This document shows positions 33,145-43,172 of a stretch of DNA of 64,000 nt, piece after piece (position 1 is the stretch's first letter; every line of letters begins with the position of its first letter). The notes under the pieces were generated by a model. The model was not told where the DNA came from. It did not search any database and was given only the letters and a program-made list of their open reading frames with translations. The position numbers and the translations under genes are program-made. The DNA comes from Stutzerimonas balearica DSM 6083 (lineage in GTDB: Bacteria > Pseudomonadota > Gammaproteobacteria > Pseudomonadales > Pseudomonadaceae). The stretch spans positions 2,738,501 to 2,802,500 of the forward strand of contig NZ_CP007511.1 of assembly GCF_000818015.1 (NCBI RefSeq), read 5' to 3'.

Positions 33145-34137
33145 TCAGTGGAACAGCGCTTCGCTCGACAGCCCGTTGCGCTCGAAGATCTCACGCATAC
33201 GGCGCAACGCTTCGACCTGAATTTGCCGCACCCGCTCGCGAGTGAGACCTATCTCCTGTCCCACCTCTTCGAGCGTGCTGCTTTCGTGCCCACGCAGGCC
33301 GAATCGGCGCACGACGACCTCGCGCTGCTTTTCGGTCAGGTCGGACAGCCATTGATCGATGCTTGACGACAGATCATCGTCCAGCAACAAGTCGCAGGGA
33401 TCGTTGGGCTTTTCGTCGGTCAGGGTGTCGAGCAGCGTCTTGTCGGTGTCCGGCCCGAGCGACACGTCGACCGAAGTGACCCGCTCGTTCAACCCAAGCA
33501 TGCGCTTGACCTCGGCAACCGGCTTTTCGAGCAGGTTGGCGATTTCCTCAGGGCTCGGTTCGTGATCCAGCTTCTGGGTCAACTCGCGTGCCGCGCGCAG
33601 ATAGACGTTCAGCTCCTTGACCACATGAATCGGCAGGCGGATGGTCCGCGTCTGGTTCATGATCGCGCGCTCGATGGTCTGGCGAATCCACCAGGTGGCG
33701 TAGGTCGAAAAGCGGAATCCCCGCTCCGGGTCGAATTTCTCCACGGCGCGAATCAACCCGAGATTGCCCTCTTCGACCAGATCGAGCAGCGACAGGCCTC
33801 GATTGACGTAGCGACGCGCAATCTTCACCACCAAGCGCAGGTTGCTCTCGATCATGCGCTTGCGCCCGGCGGGATCCCCCTTGCGAGCCAGACGTGCGAA
33901 GTGCACTTCTTCCTCGGGCGTCAGCAGGGGGGAGAAGCCGATCTCGTTGAGATACAACTGGGTCGCGTCGAGCGCCCGGTTGTAGTCGATGAACTTGTGT
34001 TGCTTGGCGACAGGCTTGGTCTTGGGAGCCTTGGTCGCATGCTGCACTGTGCTGACACGGTCGAAGTCTATGCCCGGCTCCATGAGCAAAACCGCATCCT
34101 CGACGTCAAACTCCAGCGCTTCTTTTTTGAGTGCCAT
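33145..34137 (-). CDS. rpoS: RNA polymerase sigma factor RpoS
   Basis: This 330-residue stationary-phase and general stress sigma factor has region 1.2 at about 55-90 ([21 protein letters not shown]), region 2 with [57 protein letters not shown], region 3, and region 4 with [36 protein letters not shown]. Length matches Pseudomonas RpoS (334). It follows nlpD by 96 bp; in related species the main rpoS promoter lies inside nlpD. RsmZ, encoded just downstream on the same strand, belongs to the Gac/Rsm post-transcriptional network that also controls stationary-phase traits. Confidence 0.97.
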   Translation of the reverse strand: MALKKEALEFDVEDAVLLMEPGIDFDRVSTVQHATKAPKTKPVAKQHKFIDYNRALDATQLYLNEIGFSPLLTPEEEVHFARLARKGDPAGRKRMIESNLRLVVKIARRYVNRGLSLLDLVEEGNLGLIRAVEKFDPERGFRFSTYATWWIRQTIERAIMNQTRTIRLPIHVVKELNVYLRAARELTQKLDHEPSPEEIANLLEKPVAEVKRMLGLNERVTSVDVSLGPDTDKTLLDTLTDEKPNDPCDLLLDDDLSSSIDQWLSDLTEKQREVVVRRFGLRGHESSTLEEVGQEIGLTRERVRQIQVEALRRMREIFERNGLSSEALFH

Positions 34138-34233
34138 TATTCTTGTCCCGTTCCGAGTTCGACAACGGGCTCAAGACACGCGCGTCCATGCACGAAACCC
34201 GAGCCCATTAGTGGCGGCACGGGTGGCTTGGAG

Positions 34234-35070
34234 TCAACGCTTTGGCAGGTATTGCAGTGGGTCGACGGGCTTACCCTGGCGACGAATCTCGAAGTGCAGC
34301 TTCACCCGGTCGGTACCTGTAGATCCCATCTCGGCAATGCTCTGCCCAGCCTTGACTCGTTGGCCCTCCCGTACCAGCAGCCTGCGGTTATGACCGTAGG
34401 CGCTTACATAAGTATCGCTGTGCTTGATGATTACAAGTTCGCCGTAACCCCTCAAACCACTACCGGCGTACACCACAGTCCCATCAGAAGCAGCGAGAAC
34501 AGGCTGTCCTAATTCACCGGCGATATCAATGCCTTTATTCAAACTGCCGTTTGAGGAAAAACGGCCTATTACCTGACCATTCGAGGGCCATGCCCAGCCG
34601 CTTGCCGAACGGGTTACAGGCGTCACCTTGACGGGGGCGGACGCCACTGGCTCCTTGCTGATCGCCGGCGGCCGAGGTACCGGATTGGCAACCACCACAG
34701 GCGTGCTCGGCCGAGGCGCCGGCTGCGCCGGGCGCTGTCCAGGGGACGGCGCAGCCGGCCGTGCCGCGGTCGTCGAACCTGCGCCAGAGAAGCGGATGCG
34801 TTGCCCCGGATGAATCACATAGGGCGCAGAAATCCCGTTCAGCCGCGCCAGGCTGCGCCAGTCCCAGCCATGCCGGCCTGCGATAGACGAAAGCGTGTCG
34901 CCGCGCCGAACCGTGTAGGCGCCGCTGGTCACTGGCGGCCGGCTGTTTCGATCGACCACCTGCACGCCGCCTGGCGGCGACGAGGCACACCCGGCGAGAA
35001 AGATGGCGGCACATGCCACCGGATACAGCGCGTACGACGAAAAGAGGCGAAACCACCGCCGATAGCCCAT
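34234..35070 (-). CDS. nlpD: NlpD, amidase-activating lipoprotein (LysM and degenerate LytM)
   Basis: This 278-residue outer-membrane lipoprotein activates the peptidoglycan amidase AmiC during daughter-cell separation. It has a signal with lipobox LAGC (lipidated Cys near 28), a LysM domain (GAYTVRRGDTLSSIAGRHGWDWRSLARLN...HPGQRIRF, about 50-95), a proline-rich linker, and an M23/LytM domain at about 160-278. The zinc ligands are degraded: NKGIDIAGELG replaces the usual HxGxD, and LHFEIR replaces HxH, as in other NlpD proteins, so it has no hydrolase activity. The ATG at 35070 has GAGG too close; a TTG at 35079 (GGGAG six bases upstream) may be the real start and adds only MRL. Confidence 0.9.
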   Translation of the reverse strand: MGYRRWFRLFSSYALYPVACAAIFLAGCASSPPGGVQVVDRNSRPPVTSGAYTVRRGDTLSSIAGRHGWDWRSLARLNGISAPYVIHPGQRIRFSGAGSTTAARPAAPSPGQRPAQPAPRPSTPVVVANPVPRPPAISKEPVASAPVKVTPVTRSASGWAWPSNGQVIGRFSSNGSLNKGIDIAGELGQPVLAASDGTVVYAGSGLRGYGELVIIKHSDTYVSAYGHNRRLLVREGQRVKAGQSIAEMGSTGTDRVKLHFEIRRQGKPVDPLQYLPKR

Positions 35071-35108
35071 GAGCCTCAATGCTCGCTCCCTAGGGATGTA
35101 ATCGGTGT

Positions 35109-36044
35109 TCAGGCGCCTTGGGTGGCGGGCTGGCGTCGGCCGGCAACCCACTCCAGGCTGAGAACCAGCAGGATACCAGCGATTGCCAGGCCGACCGCCA
35201 GCAGCAATTGCGGGTCTTGCCCGGTCAGATCGCCAAAGGCGCCCGGCAACAGGTTCTGCTCCAGCAGCGGGGTCTTTTGCCCGTGCGAATCGAGACGCCA
35301 GGTCAAGGTCTGCTTCCACGGCCAGACCTTGTTCAGCGAGCCGAGCATCAGGCCGGTCAGAAAACCGAGCGTGAGGTCACGCCAGCGACGCAGCGTCCAG
35401 CTCAGCAGCCTGGCGAAACTCAGCAGGCCCACCAGGCAACCCAGCGCGAACACCGCCAGCACGGCGACATCAAGGCTTTTCACCGCGCCGAGCACTACCG
35501 GATACAAGCCCAGCAGCACCAGTATGAAGCTGCCGGAAATACCCGGCAGGATCATCGCGCAGATGGCGATCGCGCCCGCCAGAAACAGGCTGAGCATGTC
35601 GCTGCCCCATTGCACCGGCGCGGCCACGGTAATCCAGAACGCGAAAACGATGCCGGCGGCGAAAGCCAGCAGCAGCGGCAGGTTGCGCTGCTTGATCTCG
35701 CGCCCGACCAGATAGACCGACACCAGAATCAGACCGAAGAAAAACGACCAGACCGGGATCGGGTGTCGCTCCAGCAGGTAGGTGATCACCTTGGCGAGCG
35801 TGAAGACGCTGGTGAGAATGCCGGCGAACAGAACGAGCAGAAAGGATGCATTGGCGCGCGCCCAGGCCTCGGCAACACGCCCGCGCAACAGCGGACCTAC
35901 CGCGGAGGGAAGCGATGCGATCGAGCGCAGCAGCTCGTCATAGATCCCCGTAATGAACGCGACCGTACCGCCCGAAACGCCAGGCACGACGTCGGCCGCG
36001 CCCATGGCCATGCCCTTGGCGTACAACAACAAAGCGTTTTTCAT
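35109..36044 (-). CDS. DUF368 family polyprenyl-phosphate transporter (PopT-like)
   Basis: This 311-residue membrane protein has about eight helices. The DUF368 mark GMAMGAADVVPGVSGGTVAFITGIYDELL is at residues 11-39, with an internal echo in GAIAICAMILPGISGSFILVLLGLYPVVL (about 157-185); together they suggest the inverted-repeat fold of the family. DUF368 proteins such as PopT were recently shown to return undecaprenyl phosphate across the cytoplasmic membrane, recycling the lipid carrier for cell-wall and O-antigen synthesis. It lies between pcm and nlpD, where P. aeruginosa as I recall has none. The specific lipid here is inferred. Confidence 0.87.
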   Translation of the reverse strand: MKNALLLYAKGMAMGAADVVPGVSGGTVAFITGIYDELLRSIASLPSAVGPLLRGRVAEAWARANASFLLVLFAGILTSVFTLAKVITYLLERHPIPVWSFFFGLILVSVYLVGREIKQRNLPLLLAFAAGIVFAFWITVAAPVQWGSDMLSLFLAGAIAICAMILPGISGSFILVLLGLYPVVLGAVKSLDVAVLAVFALGCLVGLLSFARLLSWTLRRWRDLTLGFLTGLMLGSLNKVWPWKQTLTWRLDSHGQKTPLLEQNLLPGAFGDLTGQDPQLLLAVGLAIAGILLVLSLEWVAGRRQPATQGA

Positions 36045-36062
36045 GCTTCCTTCCGCTGATGA

Positions 36063-36740
36063 TCAGATCACAGGTCCATTGAGTAGCGGCACGAAGCGAA
36101 CGGTATCCAACAATTGACGGGAGAATCCGTTTTCCTCTCGGATGATCAGCATCAGTTGCTGAACGTCGCCGGCCCCGACCGGAATCACCAGCCGCCCTCC
36201 GGGAGCCAGTTGATCGAGCAGGGCCTGCGGCACATCGGCTGCCGCTGCGGTGACGATGATGCCGTTGTAAGGTGCCAGTGCCGGCCAGCCTTCCCAGCCA
36301 TCGCCCCAGCGAAAGACCACATTGCGCAACTTGAGTTCGCCGAGACGCTCCTTGGCTCGCTCCTGCAGCGCTTGGATTCGTTCGACGGAGAACACCCGCT
36401 CGACCAACTGCGCCAGCACGGCAGTCTGGTAGCCGGAGCCGGTACCGATCTCCAGCACCTTGTCCAGAGGGCCGTCAGCCAGCAGCAGCTCGCTCATCCT
36501 GGCCACCATGAAAGGCTGCGAGATCGTCTGGTTGTGGCCGATGGGCAGCGCCGTATCCTCGTAGGCACGATGCGCCAGCGCTTCGTCGACGAACAGGTGG
36601 CGTGGCGTACGCCTGATCACCTCGAGCACGTGCGGATTGGACAGGCCTTCCTCGTACAGGCGCTGGATCAGGCGATCGCGCGTACGCTGCGACGTCATCC
36701 CGGTGCCATGCAGCAGATCGGTCGGTACGCGGTGGTTCAC
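36063..36740 (-). CDS. pcm: Protein-L-isoaspartate O-methyltransferase
   Basis: This 225-residue enzyme uses S-adenosylmethionine to methylate L-isoaspartyl residues, starting repair of aged proteins. It carries [16 protein letters not shown], the SAM-binding [18 protein letters not shown] (about residues 95-112), VFSVERI, and the late [11 protein letters not shown]. The start overlaps the surE stop by four bases (ATGA, 36737-36740). It is part of the conserved surE-pcm-nlpD-rpoS stationary-phase cluster. Confidence 0.95.
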   Translation of the reverse strand: MNHRVPTDLLHGTGMTSQRTRDRLIQRLYEEGLSNPHVLEVIRRTPRHLFVDEALAHRAYEDTALPIGHNQTISQPFMVARMSELLLADGPLDKVLEIGTGSGYQTAVLAQLVERVFSVERIQALQERAKERLGELKLRNVVFRWGDGWEGWPALAPYNGIIVTAAAADVPQALLDQLAPGGRLVIPVGAGDVQQLMLIIREENGFSRQLLDTVRFVPLLNGPVI

Positions 36741-37486
36741 AAGATGTCCTCCATCCAGCGATCCAGCCCCTGGAAGGCCTCATGGAAGGTACGATCCAGC
36801 TGCAACGGCGTGATCGAAACGTAGCCCTGCATGATGGCGTGGAAGTCAGTGCCCGGGCCGCCATCCTCGACGTCGCCCGCGACGGAAATCCAGTAGCCCT
36901 CCTTGCCTCGAGGATTGGCCTGGCGCACCGGCGGCTTGGCACGGCTTCGATGCCCGAGACGGGTCAGGCGGATACCACGGATATGGTCCAGCGGCAGGTT
37001 CGGCACGTTGACACTCAGCACGGTGCGCGGAGGCAGTTCGAGCTGCTCGTGCTTCTCCACCAGCACACGGGCGATATGCGCCGCGGTTGCCAGGTTGTCC
37101 GGGGAACGCGAAACGAGCGAGAAGGCAAAGGCCGGACGACCGGTGAAGCGCCCCTCGATCGCCGCCGCGACGGTCCCTGAATAGAGCACGTCGTCGCCCA
37201 GATTGGCACCGAGGTTGATCCCGGAGACCACCATGTCGGGCGTCTCTTCCAGCAGACCGTTGAGCCCCAGATGGACGCAATCGGTCGGCGAGCCGTTCAG
37301 CCCGATGAAGCCGTTGGGCATGGTCACCGGGTGCAGTGGCCGGTCGAGTGTCAGCGCACTGCTGGCACCGCTCATGTCCTGGATGGGGGCGACTACTCGG
37401 CACTCGGCATAGTCGGCCAGCGCGTCATAGAGCGCGGCGAGCCCAGGTGCATACACCCCGTCGTCGTTGGCGATCAGAATACGCAT
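36737..37486 (-). CDS. surE: 5'/3'-nucleotidase SurE
   Basis: This 249-residue metal-dependent phosphatase acts on nucleoside 5'- and 3'-monophosphates and short polyphosphates in stationary phase. The catalytic opening [14 protein letters not shown] carries the metal-binding NDD motif; further family segments are [46 protein letters not shown] and the C-terminal [18 protein letters not shown]. Its start shares one base with the truD stop (TGATG) and its stop overlaps pcm, so the three are translationally coupled. Confidence 0.96.
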   Translation of the reverse strand: MRILIANDDGVYAPGLAALYDALADYAECRVVAPIQDMSGASSALTLDRPLHPVTMPNGFIGLNGSPTDCVHLGLNGLLEETPDMVVSGINLGANLGDDVLYSGTVAAAIEGRFTGRPAFAFSLVSRSPDNLATAAHIARVLVEKHEQLELPPRTVLSVNVPNLPLDHIRGIRLTRLGHRSRAKPPVRQANPRGKEGYWISVAGDVEDGGPGTDFHAIMQGYVSITPLQLDRTFHEAFQGLDRWMEDIL

Positions 37487-38526
37487 CAGATTTCCGTCTG
37501 CCCTGCCAGGCTGACCAGTTCACGCACCACGGCTGTGGCGAAGCACCCGGTCGGCAGGACGAATTCCAGTTGCAGAATGTCAGGCTCGGGATAATGCCAC
37601 GACAAGTTGCCAATGGGGAGGCGCAGCACCCGCCGTTCATGCTTCATTCCAGCATCCGCAAGCCACTTGGCGATGGCCGGCTCGGTTGCCGCCACCCGCT
37701 GCTCAAGCGCCTGGATACGGCCGGTCGTCGGCGCGTCGCCCGCGCCCCAGAGTGGCCCCGTGGGATGCAGGTCGAGAATCGCCAGGCGAGGATCCTGACA
37801 CTCGTCCTCACCGGCCGCGAAAAAGCTGCGACTGTCAGTGAAGGCCAGCAGGTCCCCGACCAGCGCCTGGTTCCAGGTACCGTCGGCGACACGCTCGGCC
37901 AGCACGCGGTTGAACAGATAGCTGCGCCCGGCCGAGAGCAACCGCGAGCGCAGGTTGCGCTGCTCCGGTAGTTCGCCCCTGCCGGCGAAGTCGCGCGCAC
38001 CCTGCACGTTATTGCCCTGGTGACCGAAACGCTGCAGGCCGAAGTAATTCGGCACACCCTGCGCCTGGAGCTGGCGCAACCTTGCCTCGAGCAGCGCATG
38101 GTCAGCGTCGAGTTCGGTCAGGCGCAGCGTGAAGCCGTTCGCCGAGTGCGCACCGCGTTGCAGCTTGCGCTGATGGCGTACCGAGCGGAGCACCCGCAGG
38201 CTCTCGTCCTCGGCCCGTTTCAAGTCCGGGTCAGGGCGGCCCGGCAGGTGCAGGCTGAACCACTGGCGGGTCAGCGCCTGACGGTCCTTGAGGCCGGCAT
38301 AACTGACCTGACGTAGCGGGACACCTGCAGCTCTGGCGATACGTCGTGCCGCCTCCTCGGTATTCAGCTGACGCTTTTCGACCCACAGCCAGAGGTGCTC
38401 GCCTTCGCCGGATAGCGGAATGTCCAGCACCTCATCGACCTGGAAGTCTTCGGCCACGGCCTTCAGCAACGCGCGACCGCAGGGCTCACCGTGCGCATGT
38501 GGTCCAAGCAGCTGCTCTTCGGTCAT
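37486..38526 (-). CDS. truD: tRNA pseudouridine(13) synthase TruD
   Basis: This 346-residue enzyme converts U13 of certain tRNAs to pseudouridine. The catalytic aspartate is in [18 protein letters not shown] (about residue 80), preceded by [24 protein letters not shown]. The TRUD insertion domain contains [21 protein letters not shown]. The C-terminus ends in [16 protein letters not shown]. The ATG at 38526 overlaps the ispF stop by four bases; the longer upstream open frame is rejected. Length is normal. Confidence 0.95.
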   Translation of the reverse strand: MTEEQLLGPHAHGEPCGRALLKAVAEDFQVDEVLDIPLSGEGEHLWLWVEKRQLNTEEAARRIARAAGVPLRQVSYAGLKDRQALTRQWFSLHLPGRPDPDLKRAEDESLRVLRSVRHQRKLQRGAHSANGFTLRLTELDADHALLEARLRQLQAQGVPNYFGLQRFGHQGNNVQGARDFAGRGELPEQRNLRSRLLSAGRSYLFNRVLAERVADGTWNQALVGDLLAFTDSRSFFAAGEDECQDPRLAILDLHPTGPLWGAGDAPTTGRIQALEQRVAATEPAIAKWLADAGMKHERRVLRLPIGNLSWHYPEPDILQLEFVLPTGCFATAVVRELVSLAGQTEI

Positions 38527-38996
38527 ACCGCGACCAGCAGAGCGACCGCATGCACGGCAATGCCCTCCTCCCGCCCGGTGAAGCCGAGCTTCTCGGTCGT
38601 GGTGGCCTTGACGTTGACCTGGTCCAGGTCGACCTGCAGGTCCTCGGCAATCAATGCACGCATCGTCTCGATATGCGGCGCCATCTTCGGCGCCTGGGCG
38701 ACGATGGTGGCGTCGACATTGCCCACCTTCCAGCCCTTGGACCGGACCTGTTCGAGCACGTGGCGCAGCAGCACGCGACTGTCGGCGCCCTTGAAGCGCG
38801 GATCGGTGTCCGGGAAATGCTTGCCGATGTCGCCCAGTGCCGCGGCACCGAGCAGCGCATCGGCCAGGGCATGCAGCAGTACATCGCCATCGGAATGCGC
38901 CAGCAGGCCGAATCTGTGAGGAATCCGCACGCCACCGAGCGTGATGAAGTCGCCCTCGCCGAAGCGGTGGACGTCGTAACCATGGCCGATACGCAT
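38523..38996 (-). CDS. ispF: 2-C-methyl-D-erythritol 2,4-cyclodiphosphate synthase
   Basis: This 157-residue trimeric enzyme catalyses the fifth step of the MEP isoprenoid pathway, making MEcPP from CDP-ME 2-phosphate. The zinc ligands are in [14 protein letters not shown] (Asp 8, His 10) and in [54 protein letters not shown] closes the active site. AAAGGG lies eight bases before the ATG at 38996, better than the GTG two codons earlier. It starts the ispF-truD-surE-pcm operon. ispD is 6.8 kb away on the same strand, not adjacent as in many enterobacteria. Confidence 0.96.
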   Translation of the reverse strand: MRIGHGYDVHRFGEGDFITLGGVRIPHRFGLLAHSDGDVLLHALADALLGAAALGDIGKHFPDTDPRFKGADSRVLLRHVLEQVRSKGWKVGNVDATIVAQAPKMAPHIETMRALIAEDLQVDLDQVNVKATTTEKLGFTGREEGIAVHAVALLVAV

Positions 38997-39111
38997 GCGC
39001 ACAACCCTTTCGAGAAATTGAAAGTGGCGATTCTACAGGAGCGCAGGGCTGTGGTGATTCCGGCGCCCAGGATCGACCACGGCGATGAGCACTATCGACC
39101 GAATCGATCCC

Positions 39112-39131
39112 ATATCGCCTTTTGACGATAT
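39112..39131. promoter_or_regulatory. Palindromic operator of the ArsR-type gene
   Basis: ATATCG (39112-39117) and CGATAT (39126-39131) are perfect inverted arms separated by eight bases, 38 bp before the ArsR gene; another CGATAT is at 39148-39153. ArsR regulators often bind such sites at their own promoters. Confidence 0.5.
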
Positions 39132-39168
39132 AGAGTTCGCCACATCCCGATATGCAACGAGCAGCGCC

Positions 39169-39471
39169 ATGCAACCTACCCTGGACGATGCCATCAAGGC
39201 CCTGGCCCACCCGTTGCGCCGCGAAATCCTGTGCTGGTTGCGAGAACCCGAGCGGTATTTCCCCGAGCAACAGTACCCGCTGGACCTGGGTGTCTGCGCC
39301 GGCCAGATCGACAAGCGCGCCGGCCTGTCGCAGTCCACTGTCTCGGCGCACCTGGCCACGCTCCAGCGTGCCGGGTTGGTCAGCAGTCGCAAGGTGGGGC
39401 AATGGCACTTCTTCAGGCGCAACGATGCGGCCATCGAGCGCTTTCTCACGCAACTGCGGCAATCCCTGTGA
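39169..39471 (+). CDS. ArsR-family winged-helix transcriptional regulator
   Basis: This 100-residue repressor has the ArsR winged helix over almost its full length: [23 protein letters not shown], then [43 protein letters not shown] single cysteine (VCAG) lies before the recognition helix, but no CxC metal site is seen, so a thiol-reactive or redox signal is more likely than metal. I chose the ATG at 39169, which matches the family N-terminus. The following gene encodes an alkene reductase 49 bp later, the probable target. Palindromic ATATCG/CGATAT sites lie upstream. Confidence 0.88.
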   Translation: MQPTLDDAIKALAHPLRREILCWLREPERYFPEQQYPLDLGVCAGQIDKRAGLSQSTVSAHLATLQRAGLVSSRKVGQWHFFRRNDAAIERFLTQLRQSL

Positions 39472-39520
39472 TCGAGCCGCGCTTCAACCGATGAATCATC
39501 CACGTTCAAGGAGCACTCTG

Positions 39521-40570
39521 ATGCCCACACTCTTCGACCCGATCAAGATCGGCGACCTGGAACTGTCCAACCGCATCATCATGGCGCCGCTGACGCGCTG
39601 CCGTGCCGAACCGGGACGTGTGCCGGGCGACCTGATGGTGGAGTACTACAGCCAGCGCGCGGATGCCGGGCTGATCATCAGTGAAGCCACATCGGTCACG
39701 CCCATGGGCGTCGGCTACCCGGACACCCCCGGCATCTGGTCGGCCGAGCAGGTTCAGGGCTGGAAGAAGATCACCGAAGCCGTACATGCCAAGGGCGGCA
39801 AGATCGTCCTGCAGCTATGGCACGTCGGGCGCATCTCCGACCCGATCTACCTGGACGGCCAGCTGCCGGTCGCGCCGAGCGCCATCAAGCCTGCCGGGCA
39901 TGTCAGCCTGGTCCGTCCGATGAAGGACTACGAGACCCCGCGCGCGCTGGAGACAGCCGAGATCCCGGGGATCATCGAGGCCTACCGCAAGGGCGCGGAA
40001 AATGCCAAGGAAGCCGGTTTCGACGGCGTGGAGATCCATGGCGCCAATGGCTACCTGCTCGACCAGTTCCTGCAGGACAGCACCAACCAGCGCACCGACC
40101 AGTACGGTGGCTCGTTGGAAAACCGCGCACGCCTGATGCTGGAGGTGACCGACGCCGCCATCTCGGTCTGGGGCGCCGGACGCGTCGGCGTACATCTGGC
40201 GCCGCGTGCCGATTCCCACGACATGGGTGATTCCAACCGCGCCGAAACCTTTGGCTACGTTGCCCGCGAACTGGGCAAACGCGGCGTCGCCTTTATCTGC
40301 ACCCGCGAGAAGGCCGGCGAAGACAGCCTAGGCCCGCAGCTCAAGCAACTGTTCGGGGGTGTCTACATCGCCAACGAGCGCTTTACCAAGGAGCAGGCCG
40401 GCACCTGGCTCGCGGAAGGCAAGGCCGACGCCGTGGCCTTTGGTATTCCCTACATCGCCAACCCGGATCTGGTCGAACGCCTGCGCCGGGACGCGCCGCT
40501 CAACGAGCCGCGGCCCGAGCTCTTCTATGCCAAGGGCGCCGAAGGCTATACCGATTACCCGTCGCTCTAG
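39521..40570 (+). CDS. Alkene reductase, Old Yellow Enzyme family (NemA/XenB-like)
   Basis: This 349-residue FMN enzyme folds as a TIM barrel and reduces activated alkenes, nitro compounds or N-ethylmaleimide with NAD(P)H. Seen segments are LFDPIKIGDLELSNRIIMAPLTRCRA, the FMN-binding LQLWHVGRISD, the substrate His/Asn pair in GVEIHGANGYLLDQFLQDSTNQRTDQYGGSLENRAR (about residues 180-215) and AFGIPYIANPDLVERLR. AAGGAG precedes the ATG at 39521. It is probably regulated by the ArsR protein just upstream. A strong terminator follows. The natural substrate is unknown. Confidence 0.93.
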   Translation: MPTLFDPIKIGDLELSNRIIMAPLTRCRAEPGRVPGDLMVEYYSQRADAGLIISEATSVTPMGVGYPDTPGIWSAEQVQGWKKITEAVHAKGGKIVLQLWHVGRISDPIYLDGQLPVAPSAIKPAGHVSLVRPMKDYETPRALETAEIPGIIEAYRKGAENAKEAGFDGVEIHGANGYLLDQFLQDSTNQRTDQYGGSLENRARLMLEVTDAAISVWGAGRVGVHLAPRADSHDMGDSNRAETFGYVARELGKRGVAFICTREKAGEDSLGPQLKQLFGGVYIANERFTKEQAGTWLAEGKADAVAFGIPYIANPDLVERLRRDAPLNEPRPELFYAKGAEGYTDYPSL

Positions 40571-40583
40571 CTCCTTGCGACGG

Positions 40584-40618
40584 AAAGGCCCGACCGGGAA
40601 ACCGGCCGGGCCTTTTTT
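40584..40618 (+). terminator. Rho-independent terminator after the alkene reductase
   Basis: AAAGGCCCG (40584-40592) pairs with CGGGCCTTT (40606-40614), with an extra inner CCGG/CCGG stem round GAAA, followed by TTTT. Confidence 0.88.
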
Positions 40619-40686
40619 GTGCGTTCGATTCAATAGCGCCGCCGCCGGGTCGTCGCATCGCCGCGAAGCCCGGTTGGCCCGGCACC

Positions 40687-41023
40687 AACCGGAGCAGACG
40701 CGTGGATGAGGCTGCGCCGTCATCCACCCTACGCGCCCTGCAAAGCACCGCTTCCGTAGGGTGGAAAACCGCCAGCGTTTTCCACGCCGCAGCACCACGC
40801 AAACGCCGCAGCACCAGCACCAGCACCAGCACCGAACCGGAGCAGACGCGTGGATGAGGCTGCGCCGTCATCCACCCTACGCGCCCTGCAAAGCACCGCC
40901 TCCGCCGGATGGAAAACCGCCCAGCGTTCTCCACGCCGCCAGCGCAGCATGCAAACCCGGCGGCGAAAGCGCCGCGTCGGAGCAGATTCGTGGACGGGGG
41001 CTGGGCCGCCCTCCCCTACGCCT
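40687..41023. repeat. 148-bp tandem repeat carrying paired palindromes, in a 445-bp gene-free stretch
   Basis: Unit 1 begins at about 40687 (AACCGGAGCAGACGCG) and unit 2 at 40835, an exact 148-bp step; a degenerate third start (CGGAGCAGATTCGTGGA) is at about 40978. Each unit contains two inverted repeats: GTGGATGA...TCATCCAC and TGGAAAAC...GTTTTCCA (unit 1: 40761-40785). Between units is a CAGCAC hexanucleotide run (about 40809-40832). The repeat lies between the alkene-reductase terminator and fghA. No protein is supported here despite open frames. Its origin is unknown; a REP-like palindromic element is likely. Confidence 0.75.
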
Positions 41024-41861
41024 TCAGCGCCTCGGCGTGGTGGCGCAGGTGGTCATCGATGAAGCTGGCGATGAAGTAGTAGCTATGGTCGTAGCCCGGC
41101 TGGATGCGCAACCGTAGCGGATGGCCGGCCGCGTCGGCGACTGCCTGGAGCGCGTCGGGCTTTAGCTGGCCGTGCATGAAGTCGTCACGGTCGCCCTGAT
41201 CGACCAGTAGCGGCAGGCGCTCCTTCGCCTCGGCGAGCAACGCGCAGGCGTCCCATGCGCGCCAGCGGGAACGATCCGCCCCCAGATAGCGGGAGAATGC
41301 CTTTTCGCCCCAGGGACAGGCCATCGGATTGCTGATGGGCGCAAAAGCCGATAGTGAGCGATAACGCCCGGGGTTCTTCAGGGCGCAGACGAGCGCGCCA
41401 TGCCCGCCCATGGAATGTCCGCTGATGCCACGCCGGTCGGATACCGGAAAGTTGGCCTCGATCAACGCCGGCAGCTCGTCCACCACGTAGTCGTACATTC
41501 GGTAATGCTGTGCCCAGGGCTCCTCGGTGGCGTTCAGATAGAACCCCGCGCCCAGGCCGAAATCCCAGGCACCGTCCGGGTCATCCGGCACGCCGTCGCC
41601 GCGCGGGCTGGTATCCGGCGCCACGATGACCAGACCGAGTTCGGCCGCCAGTCGCTGGGCGCCCGCCTTCTGCATGAAGTTCTCATCGGTACAGGTCAGG
41701 CCGGAGAGCCAGTAGAGTACCGGCAGCTTCTCTCCCTGCTCAGCCTGCGGCGGCAGGTATACGGCAAACACCATGTCGCATCCCAGGCTGCTGGAGCGGT
41801 GTCGGTAGCGCTTGTGCCAGCCACCAAAGCTCTTGTTGCTGGAAACGATCTCAAGGGCCAT
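41016..41861 (-). CDS. fghA: S-formylglutathione hydrolase
   Basis: This 281-residue esterase hydrolyses S-formylglutathione to formate and glutathione, the last step of glutathione-dependent formaldehyde detoxification. The alpha/beta-hydrolase nucleophile elbow is [12 protein letters not shown] (Ser near 148), with catalytic Asp in [11 protein letters not shown] and His in [16 protein letters not shown]. The entry [22 protein letters not shown] is the family mark. The ATG at 41861 is chosen; an open frame continues upstream through adhC in another frame. It lies 86 bp downstream of adhC and is presumably cotranscribed. Confidence 0.95.
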   Translation of the reverse strand: MALEIVSSNKSFGGWHKRYRHRSSSLGCDMVFAVYLPPQAEQGEKLPVLYWLSGLTCTDENFMQKAGAQRLAAELGLVIVAPDTSPRGDGVPDDPDGAWDFGLGAGFYLNATEEPWAQHYRMYDYVVDELPALIEANFPVSDRRGISGHSMGGHGALVCALKNPGRYRSLSAFAPISNPMACPWGEKAFSRYLGADRSRWRAWDACALLAEAKERLPLLVDQGDRDDFMHGQLKPDALQAVADAAGHPLRLRIQPGYDHSYYFIASFIDDHLRHHAEALKA

Positions 41862-41947
41862 GCGAACCTCCGTAGAATGCGCCTTGCGCACCGGTATCCA
41901 GGGTGCGCAAGAAGCCGGTGAGCGCCCGTGCAGCTCACCGATCTGGC

Positions 41948-43066
<1,119 letters not shown>

Positions 43067-43172
43067 TCACTCTCGATGGGTTGCAGTCGGGTGAGTATAA
43101 TTTCTCTTCAGGTAGGGATAATCTCGTTTTTTCTCAAAACATTAGTGCTGCAAAGCAATAATCGAGGGCCGC

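Noticed and set aside
40809..40832. CAGCAC run, considered as a CRISPR-like array
   Set aside because: It is a short microsatellite with no spacers and no cas genes.
40717..41117. Short open frames in the gene-free stretch before fghA
   Set aside because: They run through tandem and inverted repeats (CAGCAC run, GTGGATGA palindromes) and have no ribosome binding sites.
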